Notes under the pieces: generated by a model
The model's input: the letters and a program-made list of their open reading frames with translations, nothing else
Told to the model about the DNA's origin: nothing
Databases searched by the model: none
Made by a program: the position numbers and the translations under genes
Assembly: GCA_030544235.1 (NCBI GenBank)
Contig: CM060466.1
Span: 21,097,575 to 21,161,574, forward strand
Length of the DNA: 64,000 nt
Direction: 5' to 3'
From: Lepturacanthus savala
Lineage: Eukaryota > Chordata > Actinopteri > Scombriformes > Trichiuridae
Part shown: one piece after another, positions 12,100 to 25,439 of the stretch
How positions within the stretch are numbered: the stretch's first letter is position 1
Layout: the number at the start of each line of letters is the position of its first letter

Positions 12100-14470
12100 A
12101 AGTAAAGCACAATTTTTTTTTTTTTTACTTAAAGTAGTGCCAGGGACAATTTTGTGCTTTATATTATTCCATGTCTCATTGAGTCTGTTTGAGTCTCATT
12201 GAGTCTGTTTTTTGCTAAATCCACACACACTGCCACAAAGGTACGTCAGCGACATTACACAGTCCCAGCCACAGACTTACCTAGCTAGACTTAAACCATT
12301 TGAGTTTTCATTGATTAAAACTAGAAGTATATAAATGACAAGAATTGGACCAATACTAATGAGCATTTTTGTCCAAAAGCCTATCACTAAGGCTAAATCT
12401 AAAATGCCTGCCAAAAACAACACTGATTGGATTGTGTTTCAGTTGAATAGCAATAGTTGTTGAATAGTTGAATAGTTTCACTTTTCTTTTAGATTATTTT
12501 CGGTAAGTTGTCTGCAGCAATGAAACTTTAGACATCTAATTTATGGTAAAAACCTACTTTAATCAGAAAACAGTCCATCTTTCCTCTCTTGATCACTATT
12601 GACAATTTGACATGCATTAGCTTTTCTTGTGTTTATATTTGATGATGAGTATAATTACCTCATATTCTAATGTTCACTTTCAGTTTCAAATCATGGTGTG
12701 ACATTAGATAAATACAACTTGTACAGTATTTAAATTTGAATGTGTTGTGGTCATGGGGGGCTACAACGTTAGCCTCAATGTGTTGATTTGTGCATTATTT
12801 CACTGCATCTTCTAACCTTTTGGTTTTTTCTTCATTAGAGGAAGATTGAAGAGCTCATCATCTTGAAAATTGTTGAGGACAATTAAAGTTTAAGGATGAA
12901 TAGGAACTCAGACATACAAATAACTAACTGCACACGAATGAAGCAAACTGGTAATGTGTATTTTCAACTCTATTAACTTGTAAAAATGTCCTATTCCCCT
13001 TAAGCTCTTGATAGCGTGACTAATCTATATGATCTAGCTGAATAAATTCCTAATTTTCCTTTCTTTTTTTTAATATATCTTTTTTGTGCCTTCAATAAAA
13101 GTGCTAGATATTCTGTTCTCTGAATGTTATTCATTTATATTATAAAAAAACAAACCATATTAAATTGTATTGGGATCAGAAAGGCTTATTATTCAGTTGT
13201 TACTAGGATCATCTTCCTTATTAGGAAATGAATCCATCTCTACACATGCATCTTCCTCGGACCCTGTAATTGTTCCTGGACAAAGTCAATGACACAAGCC
13301 TGTCATCCTTCAGTCTGTGCAAATAACTCCTGCTGATGACAATCCTGTATATATGTGCAGAAATGTCATTGTATGACAATCCAAGGTGAAAATAAACCTT
13401 GATTAGCAGAGTTTTCTCCATAATCTGGTGTCTGTCTGTGCCTCTGAAGTCACTAGAGACGCATATACAATTATAGTCAATTATGTTTTATATGTACAAA
13501 AATAACTTGTGTGCATGAGAAAAAAAAATCTTGCATTATGGAAATGTAGGGGCTTCAACATGCAGTCTCGTTAAATATATAGTATTCTCCACCTTCAGTG
13601 GGGAAAAACAACACCATCACAAAGAACTGTGGAAACAGGTTATTTTGTGAGCCTACTGCATTCTCTTCAGCCAACATTCCTTTCACTCTGCCTCCTGAAT
13701 CAAAACTTTCCATTCAGCTACCCACTTCGCTCCAAGGGTCCATTAAGTTCAAACCAAACAACACTGTACTCAAAACAAAATCAAAATAAAATGGATCTTT
13801 TATTTTTTTCATTTTTGCTTCTGATTTGAAATACCGCTACGGAACTACTTCTTTTCAAGTAGAACTTCATGTTCTTGTTGTTTTTTCTATCTTGTTAAAT
13901 AATGTTTGGTCTCTGTGTGGAGTTTGATGTTTACTGCATGTGACCTCATATGTTCTATTGGCTTATATACAGTATGTAATAATATCATTGTTTTCAAGTC
14001 ACAGATTGGCGTATTTTTCTTCATCTTTCAATCAACATATAAAAAAAGCAAACCAGTATTGGGTATATATCCTCATTCTTAAAGTAGATATATTGGTTTC
14101 TACTATACTAAACAATGATTTATTTTGTTTTGGACTTTTAGCAACATGGTCAACAATGAAAGGTGTGTTAAATATTGAATTTTTAATTTATATTTATTTT
14201 TTTTATTTATTTATTTCTTCATACAATATATATAATTACATCATATTATTTAGAACAATAAAGTGCTTATTATGTCTTAAAACAAGCCACTAGTTCCTCA
14301 ATGTCTGCCTCAGCTTCTCCTGAAAAAAATGTATTCATTATATTGAAGAAGTTTCTTTATTTAACTTAGACTTGTAGTGTATTTTTTGCACCATTTCATG
14401 GATATGTTGATCCTGTACTGCTGAATGTTAATAGAAGAGCCTGTGTAAGATTTGGCAAATGTGGCTTCAA
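12100..14470. other. AT-rich intronic DNA, no gene supported
   Basis: Contains a small tandem duplication near 12175-12210 (gagtctgtttgagtctcatt repeated) and the possible transposon-derived frame listed at 13221. Nothing else is recognised. Confidence 0.5.
13221..13421 (-). pseudogene. Possible transposon-derived helix-turn-helix fragment
   Basis: The minus-strand frame carries LIKVYFHLGLSYNDI followed by ISRSYLHRLKDD. This spacing resembles the N-terminal DNA-binding region of integrase-like transposon ORFs seen in fish. The frame is only 66 codons and no catalytic residues follow, so if real it is a fragment. A chance open frame is a serious alternative. Confidence 0.3.
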
Positions 14471-14471
14471 A

Positions 14472-14570
14472 CTAGGACTGGTTGTCCAAAATATATTGAG
14501 ATATATAGTGTATATTGCCGTTCAGCTAAAAAATATGAAGATATGAATTTAGGTTCATATCGCCCAGCCA
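14472..14570. mobile_element. Short MITE fragment (GCGATAT type)
   Basis: Opens ctaggactggttgtccaaaa, holds ttgccgttcagctaaaaaat in the middle and ends ggttcatatcgcccagcca. This matches the common fish non-autonomous element whose ends read GGGCTGGGCGATATG. The right end is well kept and the left end is mutated. Confidence 0.6.
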
Positions 14571-15539
14571 TAATAAGAGAATTAGAATGTTCAAGAGGTA
14601 AAATCAAGTCCAATTTCAATCTGCAAGTTGGTCCAGCCAGTTGGTCCAGCCATGTAGCACAGAAACTAAACACAGCTTTGCCAAACTCAACGTGGTATCT
14701 CAAGCAGCATAAGATTAGATGAACTGGGTTGAGTAACCACTGCTGGATAAATTCAACAAACTAATGTACAGTGGGAATTAACTAATAAGGGCTTCATAAC
14801 TGAAATAAAGTCAAAGAAACTACAAATGTGGCTAATATGATGAATGGCAGCATGATGGGTCAACAAGATGCTGCTGCAGGTGGATTTACCCTGAGTGCTT
14901 TTCCCCCTGTTCCCCCTCAGGCCTCCATTGGTGGGAAACATTAAACGTATGTCTCTGTTCATGAGAACGAGCTGAAATCAGTTCTGAAATGAATCCTACC
15001 ATCTTGAAAAGTAAAAGTCACATCCAAAAAATATTTTCAATTTACGATGTGTGTCCATTTTACTGGTGAGAATGATGTATGACATGTGTCCATATGATTT
15101 ATGATAAAAGAGTTATGGCAGGTTATAAATCTCCACAATCTCTGTTTTTGACACAGAGCTTCAGAGCTGAGATTACATGGAGGTGAATGAGAGAATAAGT
15201 CAGTGAGGATACCATTGTTACAATTATGATAAATGTATAAAATACTATATAAAATATGTAGAGTGAATGCTGTGGGAGTGAAAATGATGAAGGGTTGACC
15301 ATCTTTGATAAAACTTTGAAAGCCTAAATCCACAGCTCTGTGCAATACACAATCATTATAAAATCTGAAATTGTGAAAGAATTTTATAAATGTAAACTGA
15401 TTAGAGCTTAAATGAAGCAATGAAGCCTCTAAGAATATGAAGTGTTGAAGTGCATCTATTAACTTCAATGTTATTTTTTTGTAATAAAAACTAAACATTT
15501 TTTAATTAATTTAAATTAAGTATAAGCAAAAAATGTTGA

Positions 15540-15640
15540 TCAATCAAACTCTATTTATAAAGCACTTTTCATACATATGAAATGTGGCACAAAGTGCTAT
15601 ACAAGTTAATACACCCCAACCACCTATCCCAACCCAACAA
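15540..15640 (-). repeat. LINE 3'-UTR-like fragment
   Basis: tctatttataaagcactttt and cacaaagtgctatacaag resemble the ttattggtatagcacatttc and caaagtgctttacat ends at 54393. This suggests the 3' tip of a related retrotransposon, here abutting a (TA)n tract. Confidence 0.45.

Positions 15641-15644
<4 letters not shown>

Positions 15645-15710
<66 letters not shown>
15645..15710. repeat. (TA)n microsatellite, 66 bp
   Basis: A pure TA run next to the LINE-like tail. Confidence 0.96.
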
Positions 15711-15711
<1 letters not shown>

Positions 15712-17350
15712 CTTTTGTGTTTTTTAGCTGTTGTCAGGAAAAAAAAGTTGTCAGGAAGCAAAACGTGTACAAAAGAGAATTCAGAATAATGAGATTAGAT
15801 AAGATTTGAAGAACACACTATGAATGAGCATTTGACACTAATCATACAACACATGCTATCGACTTTCACTAATTAGAACACTCATTGTGTTGAATTTGAC
15901 ATCTACAAAAATGCGTCAACACTTTCAAATTGTTACCATGGTGATCCTTCCACTCTGCATTATGTGAATTTAATACTAAATCTGTGAAGTGTTTTAAATG
16001 TATGAGAATGATTGAAGTTATAATATGGTTTAAAAGAAGTGTTTATATCTTGAATAATCTGAATTATAGAATCTTTTGAATTGTTAGATTAGTTTAATAT
16101 AGCCAACTAATTCAGTAAACCAGTAAATTGTTATTTTACTAAGTGATGTCTAGTGCTGTTTAAGTGCAGACTGTTTACAAACTATATTCAAAACAGGATA
16201 GTCACACAACATTGATTGTATGTGTTTGACTCGAATTACAGCCAAACGTTCCCCTCCAAGGCAATAATGAAAATTGATTTCTGTTACAGTAAAACATGTA
16301 TGTACCAGAGTCCCTGACTATAGACAGAATTACACCTTTAGCAGGGAACATCTCCCCAGCCGTGGGTTAAGAGTAGGACAGCTTCCTTCACATTAAACAG
16401 CCCATTACTAGACATTGATTGCAGTTAACACCGATGCCAGACCATATTAATCGTTCCATCCTTCCGCTCCAGTGCCTCCGTGTAGATCTGAACCTGAGCA
16501 CTTATCCAGGATCATTTAACAATGTTCTAGGAAGTGAGGGGATTTCTGTCTGTGTGTATCACATCACTCCTGCTGCACTGAGTTTAGTCAGGCTATTTGG
16601 AAATGAAAGGCTTAGGAATGAACAGGACCTCAGATAGAAAATGACAAATTGGATGTTTTGCTACTAACGGGGGAAAGAAGGGAGCAGTTTGATGAAAGCG
16701 GTAGCAGCAAGGTCATACAGGGCCTGTCTCTTTGCAGCAGTGATTCTGTGATAATACACGGCAATTTCCACAAGCAACCGTATGAGGGAAGAGACATGAG
16801 AGTGAAGATGAGAGCGAAATACAATAAGGTGAAAAAAAGATATAGTAGAGAAAGAGAAGTGATGAAAGTAATAAAAGAGGTGATGACCATAATGAAGTAG
16901 CGCCTCTTTTTAAGTATGACAGTGTCACACTATTTCATGTCTGTATACTGTTCATACAGTAGATACTAAAGAAAACATAATCTCACAAAGGGTTACATTT
17001 GAGAAACTAACTAGAATGATTATCATTATTGGGCTTGGAGACTCCAAATTGCTACGAGAAAGCCTTTCTACAAACCAACTACAAACTGAGGATGTGGAGT
17101 TTGAGTTTCTAAGTTGCGTTATGGGAAATGGGGGACTGGTGTTTAAACTTGTTTTCAATTAGATGTGTTCAGGATATCTTGGCTTCTTCTGCTTTGACTC
17201 TGTTCTTTTTTTTTAAATCTGTCTTTTGCTAGTCTCGTGCATCAGTGGTGTTGCAATACCATGAAGCAGGATCGCTTCTTTAAACATCAGTCTAAGAGCT
17301 AACACTAGCACACGATAACACAAGACAAATGACGGAATAACTTAGCTTAC

Positions 17351-17501
17351 CTGTTGATAGCGGAGCTGAGCTCATCCAGGCGCCGCGCGTCGGTGGTGGA
17401 GGTGTTGTCGAGTTTGGACAGGCTGTCCATCCTCTTCAGAATCACCTCCAGCATGTCACTGATCTTCCTCAGCACGCCACGTGACTCCACACCACCCAGC
17501 A
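17351..17501 (-). CDS. mgat5b: mgat5b stem-region coding exon (probably exon 3)
   Basis: This 151-bp exon has acceptor ctcctcag|tgctgg and donor caacag|gtaagc. Two bases complete the Val codon begun in the membrane-anchor exon, 49 codons follow, and the final ag begins an Arg codon completed at 1821. The product reads VLGGVESRGVLRKISDMLE, then ILKRMDSLSKLDNTS, then RRLDELSSAIN. Conserved ESRGVLRK and the KRMD heptad pattern match the lumenal stem of MGAT5B, which places the catalytic domain away from the Golgi membrane. NTS is a potential N-glycosylation sequon, at a place where I recall that mammalian MGAT5B also has one. The segment is charged and leucine-rich, which fits a helical or coiled-coil stem. 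No stop or frameshift is seen. Confidence 0.95.
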
Positions 17502-18733
17502 CTGAGGAGAGAAGGAGACAAACAGGCAGACAGAGACAGGAGATGAATGAAAAGCTGCACAGAGTAACAAACCTGCAAAACATGTGCATTCATCACAAAG
17601 ACTGCAGCACTATAGCCACCATACCATAGCTGATTTTAACTGTTCCTTTCTGGCAACTCTCTCTTTGCACTCTAAGCAAATTTCACTCCACAGTGTGCCA
17701 AACAATGCAAAGACCTCAGTTAGATTTGTGAGAAACTCTCAATCGTCCGTCCTACTGTTGTCTTATGCTTTAATAGCTCAAACCATTTTATGAATTAAAA
17801 ATGGACAGGTGCTCTAAAATTTTAAAATATCTTTTTAGAAAGCTACCGATTCTCTTCACTTTTGATTAAGTAAGATATCTCATATGCAGTATACAATATT
17901 TCTAATGGTACCCTTTGCTTATAAGTTGAGTTATTTTTGTAAACCACTTTTGTCTTTTGTCATGGCCAAACCTTTTAAAATAAAGGGTTATTATAAAGTG
18001 AAATGTGAAATTCAAACAGTGTCCAGGAATCCTTTCAGAGAGAAGTGGAGTCACAAATGTTGGGTCTTATGCAAATATCACTTTCATTTGGCATGTGCTG
18101 CAGTTTACTGATTAAATCAATTGTTAGACTGTCACCATTAATTAACATTATGGCAGACAATATGTAATGTCCCCTGATTACTATAATTAAAATTAATGAA
18201 GGTGGTTTTGAGTATTTAACTTCTTACTTTTTAAGAGGAGGTATTGTTTGTCTGTCCTTTTGTTTGCCAGGAAGAGGATTACAAAATTACTGGGCTGACT
18301 TTCGGGAAACTTGGTAGTAGGGTGTAGAATTGGCCAAGGAAGAATCCATTACATTTTGTAATGTGTGGATCCCACTTTGGAGATTTGCAAAATGATTGTT
18401 TTATGAGCTATTAGTGTCTTCCAATGATAAACAGAATGTTAATAGTTAAATGAGCAGAACTGTGCCCTGGTGATTCAGCCAAGGCATGATCCTAATAGTT
18501 TTGGAAATATAGCTACACATATTGGTTGCATTTGCTTATCGGATATAAGATTGACCATTGGCCTCAGCAAAGGTCTGTGCTCTCCGAGTACCCTTCTAAT
18601 TTAAACAGTATGTTTAAGCATTTTTTAATACTATTTCATCAGTCAAATTTTGTATTTGTAGTTGATGTAAGGCTCTTAAATGTCATTTACTGCAGCTACA
18701 ATTAACATTAGGTTTATTCATTTTCAGACAACT

Positions 18734-18734
<1 letters not shown>

Positions 18735-18825
<91 letters not shown>

Positions 18826-18838
18826 ACACACACACACA
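18735..18838. repeat. (CA)n microsatellite, about 104 bp
   Basis: A long CA run with a single T interruption at 18821. Confidence 0.97.
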
Positions 18839-20021
18839 GACACCATAATATCATTTTAACCCAACAAGAACATCCCCTCTTCAGCCTGTGTGTTATCTCT
18901 CATCTTAAAGTCTACAAGCCAACAGTTTGATTAATTCAATCTTTAACCTGTGCAATCTCTGATTTGTTCTGCCTAGAGCAGCACCCAATGCTGTATTCTG
19001 ATAAACTGGCTTCTGTTCAGGCCGGACACCCAGACACTCTAGAGTCTGATGTCTGAATATAGGATTATCTTTTATATCCTTTGATATGCTTTGAGATGAG
19101 GATAAGTCTTCCACCAAGACTATGGGTTATGAAGAACGACGAAATAATTACAATGAGGATCTTGGTCTTTTTCTTTCTTACAGCTTTCTTTGTGATGTGA
19201 TGTATATAAGTGATATATATGATGCATATATCACTATTTTGAACACATGCTGTATGAGAAGAAAGATGTTTTATTTTAATGTCCCCTGGAAACCTGCCGG
19301 ACTACTTTCATTTTGACCAGAACCGGACCAGAGCTCGGCTCACAGGACACTGTCGGGGGTAAGTCAGTGTGAGTGTACAACACTGATGAAAGGGATGCTA
19401 TACAGATTCATGTCAAAAATACCAAACTATCCCTATAAAGGGGGAATGAACACATAGATGCATAGAAATGTGCAATGTGAAATGTCTGCAGACATATGGA
19501 AGGAGAGAGGAAATATAGTGGATACAAGACCTCATTAGGATAATTACAGAGACACTGCCAGGTCAGAGTGTCATAATGACCCTGAACAAGGAAGGTGACT
19601 GAAAGCTTTTTCACTTATGGTCTTTGCAGTATTCTTATCTTTTCATTATTCTTAAGTGAAAAAAGAAACGCTCGAAATCATTTTATGACATAACAACCTC
19701 AGATTAAAGAGAGTAGAAAGGAAAATCGTGGTCTAAGTACTAGTGAATAGCTATTTCCTTTTAAGAAGAAAGGTGTACATTTTATCCTTCTTTTATAATA
19801 TCAGTCATTTGTAACGGGTCACTTACCCTTTTCGAGGGTGGAAGAGAGACTGGCATGGGTCTTGACTCTGTATATAAAACATCTATTCCTTAAGTAAACC
19901 CACTCACTTGTTTTCACAGTCATTACCCACCAATGACAGATGTGGTCATGACAGTGGACAGGCCTTATGTGGGTGCTTCACCCTACCAGTGCCTACAACT
20001 AAAGCCTGAAAGAAAACAGTA

Positions 20022-20391
20022 ATGCATAAAGCTTTGGAACAGGCTCCCACCACATCTAATCCTAATTGGAGATAAATCTAGTCTTCAAAATGAATTAGAA
20101 GCAGCTGGCATCCAAAAAGAAATTAGGTTAGGTCCTGTCTGACTGTTGATGCAGATGTCTTGGTAGTGGTAGTAAATAATAATTGTGTGACTGCTGATCA
20201 TGCAGGTGCAGTGCTTATTTATTTATTAATTTATTTTTCAGTCTTTTCCTTATTCTTATTATATTGACTGTTATTGTGTATTTTATATTTGAATGCGAAT
20301 GTCTAGTCTTTTTGTGTGGAGGAAGAAGAGAAGAATAGTTCTCACTATGGCGAAGGCTAATGGGGATCCATTATGAACATTAACATTAACA
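20022..20391 (+). mobile_element. Non-LTR retrotransposon 3' end, plus strand
   Basis: From 20032 the plus strand encodes LWNRLPPHLI and continues in frame to NELEAAGIQKEI. LWNRLP is the typical end of LINE reverse-transcriptase ORFs of the CR1/L2/Rex1 group. An AT-rich 3' region follows and ends in ggctaatggggatccattat plus short (ATTAAC) repeats, as in many fish LINE tails. It is a 5'-truncated, inactive copy. Confidence 0.65.
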
Positions 20392-20399
20392 TAAACCAG

Positions 20400-23300
20400 A
20401 TTCTATAATAAATGGAAATTCTGCAGTTCTTCAAGCATCATTATCATTCAAATCAAAAGAAATTGCGGTGCTTTTTAAAAAGTTAAATAGATTTCAAGGT
20501 TGAATATGGAAATGGACAGCAAGAATCATTAATCACTTGACTTTCTACTTAGACATTTAATGGTTCAACTGAAATCTCATCTCTAATTATCACTCTTTGC
20601 GTTCAACAATAATGTCAACATGCTTTTTAAATTCATTGTTGATAGTTCTGTATTAGCATAAAGGAAAAGGTCTTGGTGGAAATCATCCTTTTCCTCTCAG
20701 CCTTTTGAAGTGGCAAGGGTTAGTTTGATTGACGTCAGCTAGCAGCTGCCTGTATCTCACCGTCTGGAAACAAAGTCAACAAACCGCTGTCGCTACAATC
20801 ATGTACAGACAGCGACTGCTAACAGGGATTCTGAAGAACAAACCAGCTGGACCAAAGTGACCTTTTCAGGTTTATTAACATGCTGTGCGTTTAATGTGCT
20901 ACAGCTGTGTAGTTGCTATCTAACATGCTAACTGATGAGAAGATGAATGCCTCTTGCATATTCAACGTCATTGGGAGGTTGCCTGGCAAACAGCAGTGGA
21001 CTCCTGGAAGCCGCTGCACCTAGCCGAGATATAATCCAGCACATAGCCCGAGCAAAACCACAACTCATTGTTTTTTACAATTTAGATTTTGTATGAACAA
21101 ACGACACATACCAAATAACGTCACTTCATATATAGCCATTCTTTATCTAATGCTAAATATTACAATATTATTCCTTCTCTTATATGTATCTATGAATGTG
21201 ACATTTTCCGTAAGGAGGCACACATTAACACATGTTAAATATGTGGCAGAAAACTTGTAGAAAATGGTAAACAAGTCACAAATGAAATGTTCAGAAAAGC
21301 TGAAAAGTACAAATCATGCAGGAAGAGGAATGCTAGGCAACCTTTGTTTAAAGGTGTATAATAAATGAACACAATCCAGATTCTGACGCACATGACACTA
21401 CAGAGTAAACCTAAGGGAGAGAACCTAAGGGAATCCATCGACTTGAATTTGAAGCCAGTATTAAATACATAATAACCACACATGATGCTGTAAACAGCCA
21501 AATAGGATGGAATTTGAGACATATGGGACACAAAGGTCAGAGTATATTCTTCCTACCTCCTATCAGATCTCTTGGTAGGGCCCTTATTGACACTGCAAAC
21601 ACCTGGATTACGCTGTCTGACCACTCAATCAAACTCCAAGTCTGCTGCTTGACAGGCAATTACAGCCAATGGGCGCCAATGCCTAACAGCTCTGGTGCAA
21701 GGTCATTGTCTGCCTCTATCTCTCCCAGCAGCCCAAAGAATCCTAGGTTCAGTGAGTTATCTCCTCAGTGACAGATGCATTCGTCTCAGATTGACAGTAT
21801 CACGTCCTTTGCATGTGATGGATCGCTGTGTTGGAATGTACCGGTGGGTCGCTGTGGTGACATCCCTGGATAGGCTGATAATGAATAATATCCATGTTAA
21901 GGGTCAAGCAAATTGCAGGAATGGCCATGCTGGGGAAATAATATTGTTACACTTTGTTTGCTAAATCATGCTTGATACTGTGAAGTGCTGTTTAATATTA
22001 GCATTTAGTTCAGCAAACGGAGCACATGGGAACGAACCAACACAACCTAAAGCTATAAGAGGAACCACAAAGTTAATGAAAAGATCTTTTACACATGTTG
22101 CCATGGTCTCGTGTATTAAATATAATTTCAGATTGAGGGACAATTGTTCCCTGTGAGTCTTTGTTTCTTGACAAATCTCTGTGTCAAAAATTTGTGGCAC
22201 GCTTTAATAAATGAAATTTGCCTTCCTGCAATTTCTTTGTCTACCTTGATAAAAGACAAACTGGAAACCTCATTATGACTTTTAAATGTATTCTACTGAA
22301 GTGACCAAATGTAATTTTATTTGCCATAGCAATTTAAAGGACAAGTGGCAATATTTCAGCTTGCTTTAATGATACCATTATATAGAAAACGACTGCCCCT
22401 TTTCTGCCCTCATCAGATGAAACCTCATTCAGATCTCACTGGCAAAATATATTTTGCAAGTGAAGGACACTGTGTGCATAAATACTGTATGTAAGGGACG
22501 GAGAACGCAAGAGGATATGCAGCTGTAACGTTACAGCAAAGATGGTGATGGTTTTACTTGCAAAAGCCCGGTGGAGTGTGACAAACAGGAGAGTGTGACA
22601 TTGACATTACAGAGAATAAAAATGAAAAGTAGCAACCAATTTCCCCTCTGACAATGCATCCACACTAAGCCAAGTCAATTTTAAAACATATCTACTCTCT
22701 GTAGTCTGAACAGAGGGTACAATGAAGGGTCTGTAAACCTTGGTATTTCAGTATGTACAGGGTATGTACTGAGTTTTTGCAAAATGTTATTGTAATCCTG
22801 CCCAGCGAGGGCACATGGTGCAGAAAGGTTTAGCAGGACTTTCTGTTCACATTCTGATCATTTAGCTGCAATTTATCATTGATACAATGGTGCCAGGTCT
22901 ATTCTTAGTTTCTCTCACTTCTATTAAATCCCACAACATAGCTGTTGCCATTAATTAGCCATTAATTTGTATCTATGATGATTGCTTTAGAAATAAAAGA
23001 AATATTCCACTCCTTACCAGATGTTGGCTGTGAAGCAGTTTGTTGTTTGCCAACTAAATAGAGGATGAAGAAGAGGTAGAAATGCTAGTGTGGGCATGAT
23101 TTGTGTAGATGTAGTCTAGTAGTATCTGTTGTAAACTCACTCTAATCACTCTGTTACTGGAAATTACAATCAGAGCTTCCATAGACCCCCTCCTTGTTGC
23201 AGGAATTCATCCATTGTTGGAAAGATGTATCAATAAGTTCAGACTGCCCACTACAATAATAGCCCTGCCATCAGATTGATGGTCACAGTCGGTTTTAAAG

Positions 23301-25360
23301 GGCTGGGGGAAAAAAAAAAAAAACGCTTTTGTTTCAGTGCTAATCGCTACATCTTAGTACAATAGCTTCCAGATAGATTTAAGTGTTCTTATAGCAATTC
23401 AATCTCCTGAACACAAATGCGCCGAATGTCTTCCGATATGTGAAGTGGCAGAGCTGAAATAAAAGGGGCCGAACTGGAATTAAAGAGTTTCTGACCTGCA
23501 GCAGTAATTGACATGAATCGCAACGAAGAAGCGAAGTCTGAGAGTTTAGGTCTTATATGCTAAGCTCCACTAAAACCAGTGACCATAAATGACATTTCTG
23601 ATCCTCTTTAAATGCAACAGACCAAAGATATGAAAGTGAACGAAGTCTACAGTTCAAAGGAGGAAAGGCCAGCGCTATCATTGAAACCCAGATAAGACTT
23701 AATTTAAGACTAATTCTCATTAAAGTCTGTCTCCCATTAGTTTTCTGGCCTGTGACACTGACATATTGTCCTGCCAAAGGTCAAAAGGTAGAGCACACGC
23801 ATATCTTCAGAATATTTGAAAAACCTCTATTTCACCAATTTATTTTGTCCATGTTAATAAACTCGCTATCCTTTTCGGTCCAGTGGCCTTAATCAGAGCA
23901 TATTGGAAACATTTTTCTGATGGCTTCCTTACTTGCAAATTTTTTGTTCAACTTAGTTGTAAAAATCCTATCCCACCTTTATGAATATACATTTAAAGGA
24001 GATGAGGAAAATTACCACATGATAAATATTCCATTACTTCATTTGATGGTTATTTCACTTGCTACATTAAGGCTTTATTTATATTAAGGTCCCTGAAAGC
24101 TGGAGTTAGAGCAGCTTATTGTAGTGATTGTACCCTCTTTGACTGGAAGCCTAAAATACTAAATTTAGCAAAAAATGGAGCTAAAGGCATCAAGGAACAG
24201 TCCATTTGAAAGCACGGTATTTTGTAGCAAGTCAACCGTGTCTGTGTGTCGTGACAATTATGGCGCATTGTTCCCCCTGAATGCCAGTGATTTGTTAATG
24301 AAAGATTATCTGTTGAAATTACTCCTCTTCAGCTGAGTGATGCGCCGCTGCCACTAATTATGCTGCAATAACACCTTTGATCTGTGGAAAATTATACAAA
24401 TGGAAGGTTAAAAATGGATAGAAATGTGCAGGTTCCTAAATTGCCACACACCAAGAATAAATATTTACTTTAATTAGATCTGTACTGCAAGTTATTTTAC
24501 AACTCATGGAGGGATAGCACATATATACACACAATATATGTTCAGGCGTGATCCACTATAGCCACTAGTTAAGTGGCTACCTGCTTGTGTTTTTTGAAGA
24601 TGAATGCAGACTTAAGACTTGATAGGAGTAAAAGCAGTGACCTAACAGGACCAAGCTGCTGGCATGCTATTTCATGCCGTGTTTGGCTTCCCCCCACTGG
24701 CATACAGGGGGAATAAATCATGCACATGTACACATGTACACAGTGCCCTGTTTTTGCCACCATATTGGACTGGATATTTATTGTCACGGCACATCATATT
24801 TCTCCTGAGGACTGAAAGGCATCAAGCATGAACAGATTCATTGTTAGTGTCTCTAAACAGACTACTGAAAACTGAGAGGGGTTTTGTAAGTGCTCTGTAT
24901 GTGTGTGTGTGTGCACATGCTGTGACCTACAGCAAAACATTTTCCATTATCCATTTTAAAGCTTCTGAGCAGCGAAGTCTTGAACAACTACTGTAACATC
25001 AGTGACTGGGAATTAAATTGCTTGACTTTGAATCCGTCCATAATAATAAAACTATAAGTCACTGCCTGTGTCTGTTTGTGCATGGCATGCAAACCCTTAT
25101 TGAAAACAACAGCAACAACAAAAAAAAAAATAATAATTGCCAGTGCGTTTCGCTCAGCTTGACTTTATGGTAATGGAATGACAGAAACGGTCATACAACA
25201 TAATAGCTTGGACTGCCCTCCATTTGATCTTTTTCTGTCACTAATGTAAAAAGGAAGAAAAAAAAAGAAAAAATATCACATTTCATCTAGGCTGGAAAAA
25301 TGTATTCGTCTGTGTCAACACCTTCAAGAATACTTTTCATATCTAAGCATAGTAGGGGAG
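20400..25360. other. Intronic DNA, no gene supported
   Basis: No open frame with a recognisable domain. Around 24240-24370 the sequence is less repetitive and carries TAATTA-type and ATTTG-type blocks, which could mark a conserved non-coding element. There is a short A run after 23308. Confidence 0.5.
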
Positions 25361-25362
25361 TA

Positions 25363-25430
<68 letters not shown>

Positions 25431-25434
25431 GTGT
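25363..25434. repeat. (GT)n microsatellite, about 72 bp
   Basis: A near-perfect GT run. The minus strand gives a spurious histidine/threonine frame. Confidence 0.96.
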
Positions 25435-25439
25435 TCGCA

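Larger units (their letters stand above)
1822..17350 (-). other. mgat5b intron between the two stem exons (about 15.5 kb)
   Basis: The limits are the acceptor ggttttcag at 1822 and the donor gtaagc at 17350. The intron is in phase 2, with an ag|g Arg codon. It contains LINE 3' ends, a SINE, two copies of a dispersed repeat, MITEs, and (TA)n and (TG)n tracts. Stretches such as 4400-5790, 6900-8240 and 12100-14470 show no supported gene. Confidence 0.9.

Noticed and set aside
15037..15498. A 153-codon minus-strand open frame
   Set aside because: AT-rich DNA, no recognisable domain, no splice or codon-bias support.
18230..18615. Possible dispersed fish repeat (gtttgtctgtccttttgttt ... ggcctcagcaaaggtctgtg)
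   Set aside because: It reminds me of a common teleost repeat, but there is no second copy in the window and no end could be defined.
20690..21080. Possible dispersed repeat around ggaagccgctgcacctagcc
   Set aside because: A vague resemblance to known fish repeats only; no borders or target duplication.
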